From CAYMCV01 sp964389005 (GTDB taxonomy: Bacteria > Bacillota > Clostridia > Lachnospirales > Lachnospiraceae), in NCBI GenBank assembly GCA_964389005.1, contig CAYMCV010000008.1, positions 1 to 37,695 on the forward strand: a stretch of DNA of 37,695 bases, written 5' to 3'. Below are positions 1-8,329 of this stretch, one piece after another (the first letter of the stretch is position 1; the number at the start of each line of letters is the position of its first letter). The position numbers were made by a program, and so were the translations under genes. The notes below the pieces were generated by a model, which did not search any database, had not been told where the DNA came from, and saw only the letters and a list, made by a program, of their open reading frames with translations.

Positions 1-1100
1 CCATCGAAGAAAGCAAGACCATGAAAACAGAGTTGGATTTGGTGGAAGGTATGCAGTTTGACCGCGGTTATCTTTCTGCTTATATGGCGACTGACATGGA
101 TAAAATGGAAGCGAACCTTGAGAATCCGTACATCTTGATTACAGATAAAAAGATTACCAATATTCAGGACATTTTACCGATTTTGGAGCAAATTGTTCAA
201 TCCGGCGCGAAATTGTTGATTATCGCTGAGGATATTGAGGGTGAAGCATTAACAACATTGATTGTCAACAAACTTCGCGGAACATTTAATGTAGTTGCTG
301 TAAAAGCACCGGGATATGGTGACAGAAGAAAAGCAATGCTGGAAGATATCGCAATTTTAACCGGCGGTCAGGTCATCAGCGAAGAACTCGGATTGGATTT
401 GAAAGACATGACACTTGCCAATATGGGTCGTGCCAAATCCGTAAAAGTACAAAAAGAGAATACCATTATTGTGGATGGCGCAGGTGACAAGAATGCCATT
501 GCCGCAAGAATCGGTCAGATCAAAAAGCAAATCGAAGATACCACTTCCGAATTTGACAAAGAGAAGTTGCAGGAAAGACTTGCCAAGATGGCAGGCGGCG
601 TAGCGGTTATTCGCGTCGGCGCAGCAACAGAAACCGAGATGAAAGAAGCAAAACTCCGTATGGAAGATGCGTTGGCTGCGACTCGTGCTGCAGTGGAAGA
701 AGGTATCATTGCAGGCGGTGGTTCGGCATATATTCATGCATCCAAGAAGGTTGCCGAACTAGCAGAATCATTGGAAGGCGATGAGAAGACAGGTGCACAG
801 ATTGTATTGAAAGCATTGGAAGCACCGTTGTTCCACATTGCTGCGAATGCAGGACTGGAAGGAAGTGTCATCATCAACAAGGTTTATGAGTCCAAAGTTG
901 GTGTCGGCTTCGATGCATTGAAAGAAGAATATGTAGATATGGTGGAAGCCGGAATTCTTGACCCTGCCAAAGTAACAAGAAGCGCACTGCAGAATGCAAC
1001 CAGTGTTGCATCAACCTTATTGACCACAGAATCCGTTGTTGCAAACATCAAAGAGGATACACCGCAGATGCCCGCAGGCGGCGGAATGGGAATGATGTAA
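1..1100 (+). CDS. groEL: Chaperonin GroEL (Hsp60), C-terminal part; 5' end outside the window
   Basis: This is the 60-kDa chaperonin subunit, which folds proteins in the cytosol as a double heptameric ring with GroES and ATP. The reading frame is open from base 3, so the gene begins upstream; about 365 of the usual ~540 residues are present, covering most of the apical domain and the second intermediate and equatorial segments. Visible family signatures are EGMQFDRGY and SAYM near the beginning, the apical stretch GYGDRRKAMLEDIA, the signature region AATETEMKEAKLRMEDAL, EEGIIAGGG, and the Gly/Met-rich tail GGGMGMM. The frame is intact to the TAA. No clear terminator lies between the stop and the next promoter at 1120. 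Confidence 0.97.
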   Translation, partial: IEESKTMKTELDLVEGMQFDRGYLSAYMATDMDKMEANLENPYILITDKKITNIQDILPILEQIVQSGAKLLIIAEDIEGEALTTLIVNKLRGTFNVVAVKAPGYGDRRKAMLEDIAILTGGQVISEELGLDLKDMTLANMGRAKSVKVQKENTIIVDGAGDKNAIAARIGQIKKQIEDTTSEFDKEKLQERLAKMAGGVAVIRVGAATETEMKEAKLRMEDALAATRAAVEEGIIAGGGSAYIHASKKVAELAESLEGDEKTGAQIVLKALEAPLFHIAANAGLEGSVIINKVYESKVGVGFDALKEEYVDMVEAGILDPAKVTRSALQNATSVASTLLTTESVVANIKEDTPQMPAGGGMGMM

Positions 1101-1119
1101 AAACTTTACGGTATTTTGC

Positions 1120-1148
1120 TTGACAAACCGAAATGATAGTGTTACTTT
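1120..1148 (+). promoter_or_regulatory. Probable sigma-A promoter for the T-box leader
   Basis: A perfect -35 hexamer TTGACA (1120-1125) is followed after 17 bases by TACTTT (1143-1148), a fair -10 match. It sits just after groEL and just ahead of the T-box leader, so transcription would begin near 1155. The -10 element is the weak part of the call. Confidence 0.55.
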
Positions 1149-1154
1149 TAGGAA

Positions 1155-1412
1155 GTAAAAGCAGTGACGAAGAAAGCGCAGATGTGTGGATTCGCAGAGA
1201 GCCGTCGGTTGGTGTGAGACGGTAATTCCGATTTTGCAGGCTATCCCTTCCGAGCCGGAATCATGAATGCCGCGAGGTTAGTAATGGTTTACGTGGTTGT
1301 CGCGTTAAGACAAAAGACTTGTTGGAGTCTGCGAGGTGGCATTTTCGGATGCAATTTGAGTGGTACCGCGGGAAATATAACCCGTCTCAAAGAAATTTGA
1401 GGCGGGTTTTTT
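1155..1412 (+). promoter_or_regulatory. T-box riboswitch (tRNA-sensing leader) with antiterminator and terminator
   Basis: T-boxes read the charging state of one tRNA and permit transcription when it is uncharged. Stem I is recognisable: the distal part has the AGAGA bulge (1195-1200), a 6-bp helix pairing 1201-1206 with 1217-1222, and the GGTTGGTG loop. The T-box core GAGTGGTACCGCGG (1358-1371) has the TGGT that pairs with a tRNA ending ACCA; GCGGG and GAG pair with CCCGT and CTC downstream to form the antiterminator. The competing terminator at 1379-1412 has an 11-bp stem and a run of T. The best specifier reading is GCT at 1240-1242 followed by A1243, which would mean alanine; ATC at 1243-1245 (isoleucine) is a weaker alternative. 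It lies directly upstream of the gene at 1461 on the same strand. Confidence 0.9.
1379..1412 (+). terminator. T-box intrinsic terminator
   Basis: The stem pairs CCCGTCTCAAA (1381-1391) with TTTGAGGCGGG (1396-1406) around a GAAA loop and is followed by six T. The 5' arm is also the 3' arm of the antiterminator, so the two structures exclude each other. Confidence 0.9.
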
Positions 1413-1460
1413 AATGTTTTTAAATACCACACTTCATATGCAGACAGAAATGGAGGCAAA

Positions 1461-3745
1461 ATGGCACAGAACAATTTGGAACTAAAAATCAAAGAAGTAG
1501 CACGACGTATCAAGAGTTTGCGAGAAGATATGGATTTATCGCCTGCACAATTGGCTGAAAAAATCGGACTGTCGGAAGAAGAGTATATGCGCTTGGAATC
1601 CGGAGAGGAAGATTTCAGTTTTACGTTTATCTATAAGATTGCACAGGTGTGCGGCGTGGAAATCACGGATATTATGGAGGGCGAAAGCCCGAGCCTGACG
1701 GAGTATACCGTCACCAGAAAAGGTGAAGGGGTTCCGATTGTCCGCAGAGAAGGCTTCGTATACAATCGCTTGGCGGCGAAGTTCAAAAATAAGCTGGCGG
1801 AGCCTTTTTATGTAAAAGTTCCGTATTCCGAGGAGGCATTGAATCCGCCTTATCACTTTGCGTCCCATGCGGGGCAGGAGATGGACATTGTCATCAAAGG
1901 TAATTTAAAAATGATGATTGGAGACCGCAGCGAAATCCTGCACGAGGGAGATTGTATCTACTACAATAGTTCCACACCGCATGATGAAATTGCATTGGGC
2001 GGAGAAGATTGCGAAATTTATGCAATTGTTTTGAACCCGGACAGCAACGGTTTATTGGAATACAAAGAAAAAGTGAATTCTTTTTCAACTACCAATACGG
2101 ATTTGGCGAAACTGAAGAATCCCGTATATGAGAACTTTGCAGAGACGACGCTGGACGAAAATGGTGTTGTGAACGGTATTACATTTAAAAATGATGAACA
2201 TTTTAACTTTGCATATGATGTTCTGGATGTTANNNNNNNNNNAGCAAAACGGCGATGATTTATGTATCGAGGGAGAAGCAGGCACGTCGTTTCACATTTA
2301 ACGATATGAGTCTGTACTCTTCGCAGACAGCGAATTATTTTGCATCGCTTGGCATCAAAAAAGGCGATCGCGTGATGCTGGTATTGAAGCGGCATTATCA
2401 GTTCTGGTTCTCGATTCTGGCGTTACACAAGTTGGGTGCGGTTGCAATCCCCGCGACTCATTTATTGAAAGACCATGATTTTGAATATCGTTTCCAGGCG
2501 GCAGGCGTCAGTGCCATTGTTTGTACCGGAGACGGTACCGTGGCAGACGAAGTTGATATTGCAGCAAAGGCATGTCCCGAATTAAAGACAAAAGTGATCG
2601 TCGGCGGTGCAAGAGAGGGGTGGCATGATTTTGATGTAGAGTATCAGAACTTTCCGCAGACGTTTGAAAAACCGGATGATTTTATGGGTGGAAACGACAC
2701 TATGTTGATGTTTTTTACATCCGGCACCACGGGCTATCCGAAAATTGCGGCACACAATCACAAGTATCCGCTGGGACACTTTTTAACCGCCAAGTATTGG
2801 CATAATGTCGACCCGAACGGTTTGCACTTTACGATTGCAGATACCGGCTGGGGCAAGGCACTGTGGGGGAAACTCTACGGACAGTGGTTATGCGAAGCAG
2901 CTACGTTTGTCTATGATTTTGACAAATTCGAGGCACAGGATATTCTGCCGATGTTTAAAAAGTACGGAATTACCACTTTTTGTGCACCGACCACCATGTA
3001 TCGATTTTTTATCAAGGAGAATCTTGCCAAGTATGATTTGAGTTCGATTAAGTATGCAACGGTTGCAGGCGAAGCAATGAATCCGGAAGTATTTCACCAG
3101 TTCTTAAAAGCCACAGGCGTTCGCATTATGGAAGGGTTCGGTCAGACAGAGACAACGTTGGCAATTGCAAACTATGTCGGTGCGAGCAACAAAGTCGGTT
3201 CGATGGGCAAACCGAGTCCCATGTATGATGTAGATATTCTGTTGCCGGACGATAAGCCCGCGGGTGTCGGCGAAGTCGGCGAAATTGTGATTCGGACGGA
3301 TCGTTTTGTACCGAATGGTTTGTTCAAAGGATATTATCTGGATGATGCAAAAACAAAAGAAGCATGGCATGACAATGTTTATCATACCGGAGATACCGCA
3401 TGGCGCGATGAGGACGGATATTATTGGTATGTCGGTCGTGTTGACGACTTAATCAAGTCTTCCGGATACCGTATCGGACCCTTTGAAATCGAGAGCGTCA
3501 TTATGGAATTGCCTTATGTACTGGAATGCGCGGTTGTAGCGGCACCGGATGAAATTCGCGGTCAAGTGGTCAAAGCCAATATCGTATTGACAAAAGGTAC
3601 CGTCGGAACGGATGAACTGAAAAAAGAAATTCAGAGTTATGTAAAGACACATACGGCACCGTACAAGTACCCGAGAATCGTGGAATTCTTGGATGAATTG
3701 CCCAAAACCATCAGTGGCAAGGTTCGTCGTGTAGATTTAAGATAA
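1461..3745 (+). CDS. Fusion protein: XRE helix-turn-helix, cupin and AMP-forming acyl-CoA ligase; interrupted by an assembly gap
   Basis: The ATG at 1461 follows TGGAGG (1451-1456). Residues ~10-65 form an XRE-type DNA-binding domain and ~120-195 a cupin barrel (HFASHAGQEMDIVIKG, then EGDCIYY and TPH). Without any stop codon the frame runs on into the N-terminus typical of AMP-forming ligases (FNFAYDVLDV), is cut by 10 N at 2233-2242, and resumes as SKTAMIYVSRE. The ligase part has the ATP loop FTSGTTGYPK, GFGQTETT, YHTGDTAWRDEDG, GRVDDLIKSSGYRIGP and the C-terminal catalytic lysine in PKTISGKVRR. These motifs indicate activation of a carboxylic acid to its CoA thioester, probably of the medium-chain acyl-CoA synthetase type; the substrate is unknown. 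Joining the two halves needs a true gap of 3n+2 bases; by family comparison about 17. In related organisms such XRE-cupin and ligase domains are often, I believe, separate neighbouring genes. Confidence 0.8.
2233..2242. other. Assembly gap (10 N) inside the cupin-ligase gene
   Basis: The frames on the two sides (phase of 1461 on the left, 2243 on the right) differ, so the real missing length is not 10. This explains why the ligase half seems to begin at an internal ATG at 2255. Confidence 0.9.
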
Positions 3746-3768
3746 GTAATTTTTAGCATAAATATGAG

Positions 3769-3805
3769 TCCGCGGAAAAAAGACCATTCTTTTTCCGCGG
3801 ATTTT
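3769..3805 (+). terminator. Terminator after the cupin-ligase gene
   Basis: A 12-14 bp inverted repeat pairs TCCGCGGAAAAA with TTTTTCCGCGGA (to 3801), followed by a short T tract. A TATAAT at 3810-3815 just downstream could be the -10 of the next gene, but its -35 is poor. Confidence 0.75.
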
Positions 3806-3861
3806 GTGCTATAATGTTCGAAAGTTTGCAATCATGTGATGAATATAGGAGGAAGGTACAT

Positions 3862-4740
3862 ATGGGATTGAATTTCAGAAAGAGCATATCTTTGGGAAAA
3901 GGACTTCGATTGAATTTGGGCGGAAAAAGTGCCAGTATCAGTTTCGGTAAAAGAGGTGCCAGATACTCGGTCAGCACAACGGGTAAAAGACGTGCAACTG
4001 TAGGACTTCCGGGAACGGGTCTCTCTTATACGAAAACTTTTGGAAGCAAGAAAGGTGAAAAGGATAAGGAGAGAGAAAAGAGTTCCAAAGAGGCGGAGGA
4101 AGCATTACGCGCCTATGAGGAACAGGTGGAAGAGGTAAAAAGCATACATCAGGTCGGCGTGGATCCCATTGACTGGAATCGCCAGGAGACTGTTCCGAGA
4201 AAACTACGTGATTTGGCAGAAGCCGTTTTGCAGGGTTCGACGGATGCGTATTATGAAGTAATCGAACAAACGGAGCCCTTTGAAGATTTGGTTTTATACG
4301 GGAGTGAGTTCGAAATCGGAACCGATAAATCAGATGTGATTGTTTCCGAATTCAACATCAAAGAAGAAGAGGTGATACCGACCACCGAAGTCACGGTTTC
4401 AGCTTCCGGAAAAGTGACGGAAAAGGAATTGTCAAAGACTGCATATTATGAATTAATGCAGGACTATGTTTGTAGCGTTACGATACGTTTGGCGAGAGAT
4501 TTGTTTGCATTGTTACCGGTGCAAAAAGTCATTGTACACGCAATCGATCATCGTTTGAATACGGCAACCGGTCATTCTGAAGAGGTTGCACTGCTTTCTG
4601 TTATTTTTACACGTGATGCATTTATGCGTTTGAATTTGGATGCCATTGACCCGTCCGATGCACTTGAGAATTTTGAACACAACATGAAGTTCATGAAGAC
4701 ACAGGGCTTCAAACCGATTGTGAAGCTTGAAGACTGGTAA
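3862..4740 (+). CDS. DUF4236 domain protein of unknown function
   Basis: The N-terminal ~60 residues (MGLNFRKSISLGKGLRLNLG, then SISFGKRGARYSVSTTGKR and GLPGTGLSYTK) match DUF4236, a short Gly/Ser-rich beta domain found at the N-terminus of many bacterial proteins of unknown role. A charged, probably coiled segment follows (about residues 62-95, rich in E and K), then a ~190-residue C-terminal region I do not recognise. The start at 3862 is chosen because it follows TAGGAGG (3846-3852) and gives the canonical MGL beginning; an in-frame upstream ATG at 3814 falls within the promoter-like TATAAT region and has no ribosome site. No signal peptide or membrane segment is seen. It stands alone between a terminator and the apt promoter. 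Confidence 0.85.
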   Translation: MGLNFRKSISLGKGLRLNLGGKSASISFGKRGARYSVSTTGKRRATVGLPGTGLSYTKTFGSKKGEKDKEREKSSKEAEEALRAYEEQVEEVKSIHQVGVDPIDWNRQETVPRKLRDLAEAVLQGSTDAYYEVIEQTEPFEDLVLYGSEFEIGTDKSDVIVSEFNIKEEEVIPTTEVTVSASGKVTEKELSKTAYYELMQDYVCSVTIRLARDLFALLPVQKVIVHAIDHRLNTATGHSEEVALLSVIFTRDAFMRLNLDAIDPSDALENFEHNMKFMKTQGFKPIVKLEDW

Positions 4741-4773
4741 GATTTGATTCATCGTTTTCCTTGCGTCGAAGGA

Positions 4774-4802
4774 TTGATGAGGGAAATATCAGAGACTATA
4801 AT
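4774..4802 (+). promoter_or_regulatory. Sigma-A promoter of the apt-relA operon
   Basis: TTGATG (4774-4779), a 17-base spacer and a perfect TATAAT (4797-4802) lie 44 bases before the apt start. This is the strongest promoter candidate for apt, relA, the hydrolase and hemZ, which follow with small gaps. Confidence 0.75.
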
Positions 4803-4845
4803 GAGTGAGTGATTTTTAACTGATTGTTGAAGGAGTGAGAAGCCA

Positions 4846-5370
4846 ATGAAGAATTTGGATGAATACATACGCAGTATCCCCGATTTTCCGGAACCCGGTA
4901 TTATTTTTCGGGATGTAACGAGCGTATTGCAGGATGCAGACGGGTTACAGCTTGCAATCGATACCATGCAGGATAAGGTTTCGGATATTGATTTTGATGT
5001 CGTGGCGGGACCGGAGTCAAGAGGATTTATCTTTGGCATGCCGATTGCATATAATAAACACAAACCGTTTGTTTTGATTCGCAAAAAAGGCAAACTTCCT
5101 TGCGAAACCGTAGAAAAGGAATATGCGCTGGAGTACGGAACGGCAACCATTGAAATGCATCGTGATTCGATAAAGCCGGGACAGAAGGTACTGATTGTGG
5201 ATGATTTGATTGCGACGGGCGGAACGACCAAAGCCATGATTGAACTGATTGAATCATTGGGAGGCATCGTGACAGGCATTGTTGTTCTGATTGAATTGGC
5301 GGGCTTGCACGGGAGAGATCAAATTGAAGGATATCGCTTGGAAGCGGCACTTACATATGAAGGAAAGTAA
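4846..5370 (+). CDS. apt: Adenine phosphoribosyltransferase
   Basis: The enzyme salvages adenine: adenine plus PRPP gives AMP and pyrophosphate, in the cytosol. The 174-residue length is normal. The N-terminus has the family pattern IRSIPDFPEPGIIFRDVT, the middle has GPESRGFIFG, and the PRPP-binding loop is VLIVDDLIATGGTTKA at about residues 113-128. The ATG at 4846 follows AAGGAG with good spacing. It is the first gene behind a clear promoter and is followed 24 bases later by relA, an arrangement common in Firmicutes that puts purine salvage beside purine-derived alarmone synthesis. Confidence 0.97.
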   Translation: MKNLDEYIRSIPDFPEPGIIFRDVTSVLQDADGLQLAIDTMQDKVSDIDFDVVAGPESRGFIFGMPIAYNKHKPFVLIRKKGKLPCETVEKEYALEYGTATIEMHRDSIKPGQKVLIVDDLIATGGTTKAMIELIESLGGIVTGIVVLIELAGLHGRDQIEGYRLEAALTYEGK

Positions 5371-5394
5371 TCATTACATGATGTGGAGAAGCAT

Positions 5395-6744
5395 ATGATA
5401 GACGAAGAAAGAGAAGAATCAATCGTAAAACATGAATTTGTGATTGATGACGGTCGTATTGAGGCACTTCAGGAATTCTTAAGTCCTGAGGAACTTTACA
5501 ACGATCTGGTTCTTCGTGTGCGCAAATATCATCCGTCGGGAGATATCAGTCTGATTGAGAAGGCATATCATGTTGCCGCGAAGGCGCATGAGAATCAGGT
5601 TAGAAAATCAGGTGAACCATACATTATTCATCCGCTGTATGTCGCGATTATTTTAGCTGATTTGGAGATGGATAAGGAAACAATTGCTGCAGGCATTCTG
5701 CACGACGTTGTAGAAGATACCATCATGACATATGATGAAATTGCCGATCAGTTCGGAACGGATGTTGCCAATTTGGTGGACGGTGTTACAAAACTCGGTC
5801 GCTTGGAATATGCCGGCGGCGACAAGGTAGAAGAGCAGGCAGAAAACCTACGCAAGATGTTTTTGGCTATGGCCAAAGATATCCGCGTTATTATGATTAA
5901 ATTGGCAGACCGATTGCACAATATGCGTACGTTGAAGCACATGCCACCTGAGAAGCAACAGGAGAAGGCGCGTGAGACGTTGGACATTTATGCTCCGATT
6001 GCACAGCGACTCGGTATTTCCAAAATTAAAGTCGAGTTGGACGATTTGTCTCTGAAGTATTTAGAGCCGGATGTGTATTATGATTTGGTAGATAAAATTG
6101 CCATCCGCAAAGCGGAGCGCGAACGCTATGTTCAGAGCATTGTGGAAGAAGTTCGGACACATATCTTTAATGCTGGAATTCCGGCAGAAATTGACGGACG
6201 TGTGAAGCACTTTTTTAGTATATATAAGAAGATGAAGAATCAGAATAAGTCGTTGGATCAGATTTACGATTTGTTTGCAGTCAGAATCATCGTTGATACG
6301 GTCAAGGATTGCTATGCTGCATTGGGCGTGATTCATGAGATGTATACGCCCATTCCGGGTCGCTTCAAAGATTACATTGCGATGCCGAAGGACAATATGT
6401 ACCAGTCACTGCATACGACACTGATTGGGGCTACGGGACAGCCGTTTGAGATTCAGATTCGTACATATGAAATGCACAGAACCGCAGAATACGGTATTGC
6501 CGCACACTGGAAATACAAAGAAATGTCGGATGGCAAAAAGAGTGCCAACCAAGAGGAAGAGAAACTCACGTGGTTACGTCGTATCTTGGAATGGCAGAAG
6601 GAAATGGCGGATAACCATGAGTTCATGGATTTGCTAAAAGACGACTTTGATCTATTTTCTGACAGGTCAAGAGTTTACCGGCGGGTTCTACGCCAATTGA
6701 TTTTGCATACAGTATCCACAGCGCAGTCGGAAACAAAATGGTAG
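5395..6744 (+). CDS. relA: Bifunctional (p)ppGpp synthetase/hydrolase RelA/SpoT, N-terminal catalytic part before a frame break
   Basis: This half carries the catalytic domains that make and degrade (p)ppGpp, the stringent-response alarmone. The HD hydrolase domain shows HPLYVAIILADL, GILHDVVEDT and LADRLHNMRTL; the synthetase domain shows FFSIYKKM, DLFAVRIIVD, FKDYIAMPKDN, MYQSLHTTL, FEIQIRT and AEYGIAAHWKYK. Up to DLFSD (ending at 6663) it matches the family, then the frame shifts and the product ends with an unrelated tail at 6744. The expected start of the TGS domain is missing, about nine residues by family comparison, so roughly 28 bases seem to be lost near 6664. The ATG at 5395 is preferred (GGAG at 5385-5388); a GTG at 5383 is possible. 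Whether the break is real or an assembly error cannot be told here. Confidence 0.9.
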   Translation: MIDEEREESIVKHEFVIDDGRIEALQEFLSPEELYNDLVLRVRKYHPSGDISLIEKAYHVAAKAHENQVRKSGEPYIIHPLYVAIILADLEMDKETIAAGILHDVVEDTIMTYDEIADQFGTDVANLVDGVTKLGRLEYAGGDKVEEQAENLRKMFLAMAKDIRVIMIKLADRLHNMRTLKHMPPEKQQEKARETLDIYAPIAQRLGISKIKVELDDLSLKYLEPDVYYDLVDKIAIRKAERERYVQSIVEEVRTHIFNAGIPAEIDGRVKHFFSIYKKMKNQNKSLDQIYDLFAVRIIVDTVKDCYAALGVIHEMYTPIPGRFKDYIAMPKDNMYQSLHTTLIGATGQPFEIQIRTYEMHRTAEYGIAAHWKYKEMSDGKKSANQEEEKLTWLRRILEWQKEMADNHEFMDLLKDDFDLFSDRSRVYRRVLRQLILHTVSTAQSETKW

Positions 6745-7679
6745 GTGCCAAAGTCAACGGCAAGCTTGTATCCATAGAATATCAGATTAACAACGGAGAT
6801 GTCATTCAGGTCATTACGTCCAACAGTTCCAACGGACCGAGTCGTGATTGGTTGAATGTCGTCAAAAGTACGCAGGCACGAAACAAGATCCAACAGTGGT
6901 TTAAGAATGAGCTAAAAGACGAGAACATTATCAAAGGAAAGGAAATGCTGCTTGCTTACTGCAAGTCCAAGGCATTGAATATTTCCGAACTTCTAAAACC
7001 GCAGTATATGGATTATGTGATGAGCAAATACGGTTTCCATGACTGGGAGTCCGTTTTGGCAGCCATCGGACACGGTGGTTTGAAAGAAGGTCAAATCATC
7101 AACAAAATGCTCGAACTCTATGAGCATGAGCACAAACGGGTATTAACCAATGAAGAAGTTCTCGACGCGGTTGCGGAGAACAGCAACGCACAGGAACGCC
7201 GTTTAGAGCGCAAGAACAAAGGCGGAATCATTGTCGAAGGAATTCATGATGTAGCGGTCAGATTCGGAAAGTGTTGCAGTCCGATTCCCGGAGATGACAT
7301 CATAGGTTACGTGACCAGAGGAAGGGGCGTATCCATTCATCGTGTAGATTGTGTGAATGTCATCAATTTGGCGGAGGAAGAGCGACATCGGTTGATTGAG
7401 GCACATTGGCAGAAAACAGCCTCTGATGCCGATACCGGTAAGTATCTTGCGGAAATCGTGATTTATGCATATAACCGGAATGGTTTGCTTGCAGACATTG
7501 CAAAGGCTTTGACGGAGAAAGATATCGAAATCGTGAGCCTGCATACCAAGACCAGCAAAAAGGGAATTACAACGTTGCAGACTTCTTTTGAAATCAGCGG
7601 GAAGACGGAACTGAACAGAATTATTGATAAAATCATGACAATTGAGAGCGTTGTCGATATAGGAAGGACATCAGGTTAA
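6666..7679 (+). pseudogene. relA: RelA/SpoT C-terminal regulatory part (TGS and ACT domains), out of frame with the N-terminal part
   Basis: From 6666 the correct family sequence resumes in another frame: VKSLPAGSTPIDFAYSIHS and GNKMVGAKVNGK belong to the TGS domain, followed by the helical region, the conserved CCSPIPGDDIIGYVTRGRG segment, and a C-terminal ACT domain (YAYNRNGLLADIAKAL to the stop). In the intact protein these domains bind the ribosome and control the switch between synthesis and hydrolysis. The segment has no ribosome site of its own; an internal ATG at 6738 lies inside the TGS domain and is unlikely to be a real start. Its stop overlaps the next start (TAATG), which suggests that the operon was built around one continuous relA. 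Confidence 0.85.
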
Positions 7680-8305
7680 TGGAAGCACTAAAAATTGGTT
7701 GTATCGTATTGGGAAGATTGGAGAATAACTGCTTTTTTTTACACAGAGAAGGGGAATATGAGACAATTGTGGTAGACCCATCGTTGCAAGGAGAACAGAT
7801 ATTTGCGCGTTTACGCGAAAAAGGCCTCAAGGTTACGGCAATTCTGATTACACATGGTCACTTTGACCATATCATGGGAAGCAATGAAATACGTAATTTA
7901 TCAGAGGCAAAGGTGTATGCGTGTGCAAAAGAGAAGGAAATCCTTACGAATCCTTCCTTGAATCATTCCGACAAAATTAATCATCCATATGTGGTATCGG
8001 TAGATGAGTGGCTGAAGGATGAAGATGAGATAGAAGTCGGAAGCATGCATTTTCGGATGCTTGAGACACCCGGACATTCCGAAGGAAGTTGTTGCTACTA
8101 TTTCGAAGAGGATGGTGTCTTAATCAGCGGGGATACGCTGTTTTTTGAATCGGTCGGAAGAACGGATTTAGAGACGGGAAATACTGCCATGTTGAAGCAA
8201 TCGCTCCGAAGACTGCTTGCGTTACCGGAAGAAGTCAAAGTATACCCCGGCCATGGAGAATTTACAACCATAGGACATGAAAAAGAGTACAATCCGTTTG
8301 CATAA
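7679..8305 (+). CDS. Metallo-beta-lactamase-fold hydrolase, glyoxalase II-like
   Basis: The 208-residue protein has the metal-binding pattern of the family: THGHFDHIMG (about residues 59-68), a histidine in ETPGHSEGSC, an aspartate in SGDTLF and a histidine in YPGHGEFTTIG. FESVGRTDL and the end NPF are typical of the YcbL/glyoxalase II-like branch, which hydrolyses thioesters such as S-lactoylglutathione; many Clostridia lack glutathione, so the natural substrate is uncertain. The ATG overlaps the relA stop by one base, so translation is probably coupled. This family often sits right after relA in Clostridia. Confidence 0.9.
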   Translation: MEALKIGCIVLGRLENNCFFLHREGEYETIVVDPSLQGEQIFARLREKGLKVTAILITHGHFDHIMGSNEIRNLSEAKVYACAKEKEILTNPSLNHSDKINHPYVVSVDEWLKDEDEIEVGSMHFRMLETPGHSEGSCCYYFEEDGVLISGDTLFFESVGRTDLETGNTAMLKQSLRRLLALPEEVKVYPGHGEFTTIGHEKEYNPFA

Positions 8306-8329
8306 GACGGGTGATGGAGGACGGATGTG

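Noticed and set aside
357..737. Antisense ORF inside groEL
   Set aside because: It mirrors a well-conserved coding frame and has composition typical of a shadow ORF.
2255..3745. A separate acyl-CoA ligase gene starting at the ATG at 2255
   Set aside because: The ATG lies inside the conserved KTAMIYVS segment, has no ribosome site, and the true N-terminus of the ligase is seen in the other frame before the gap.
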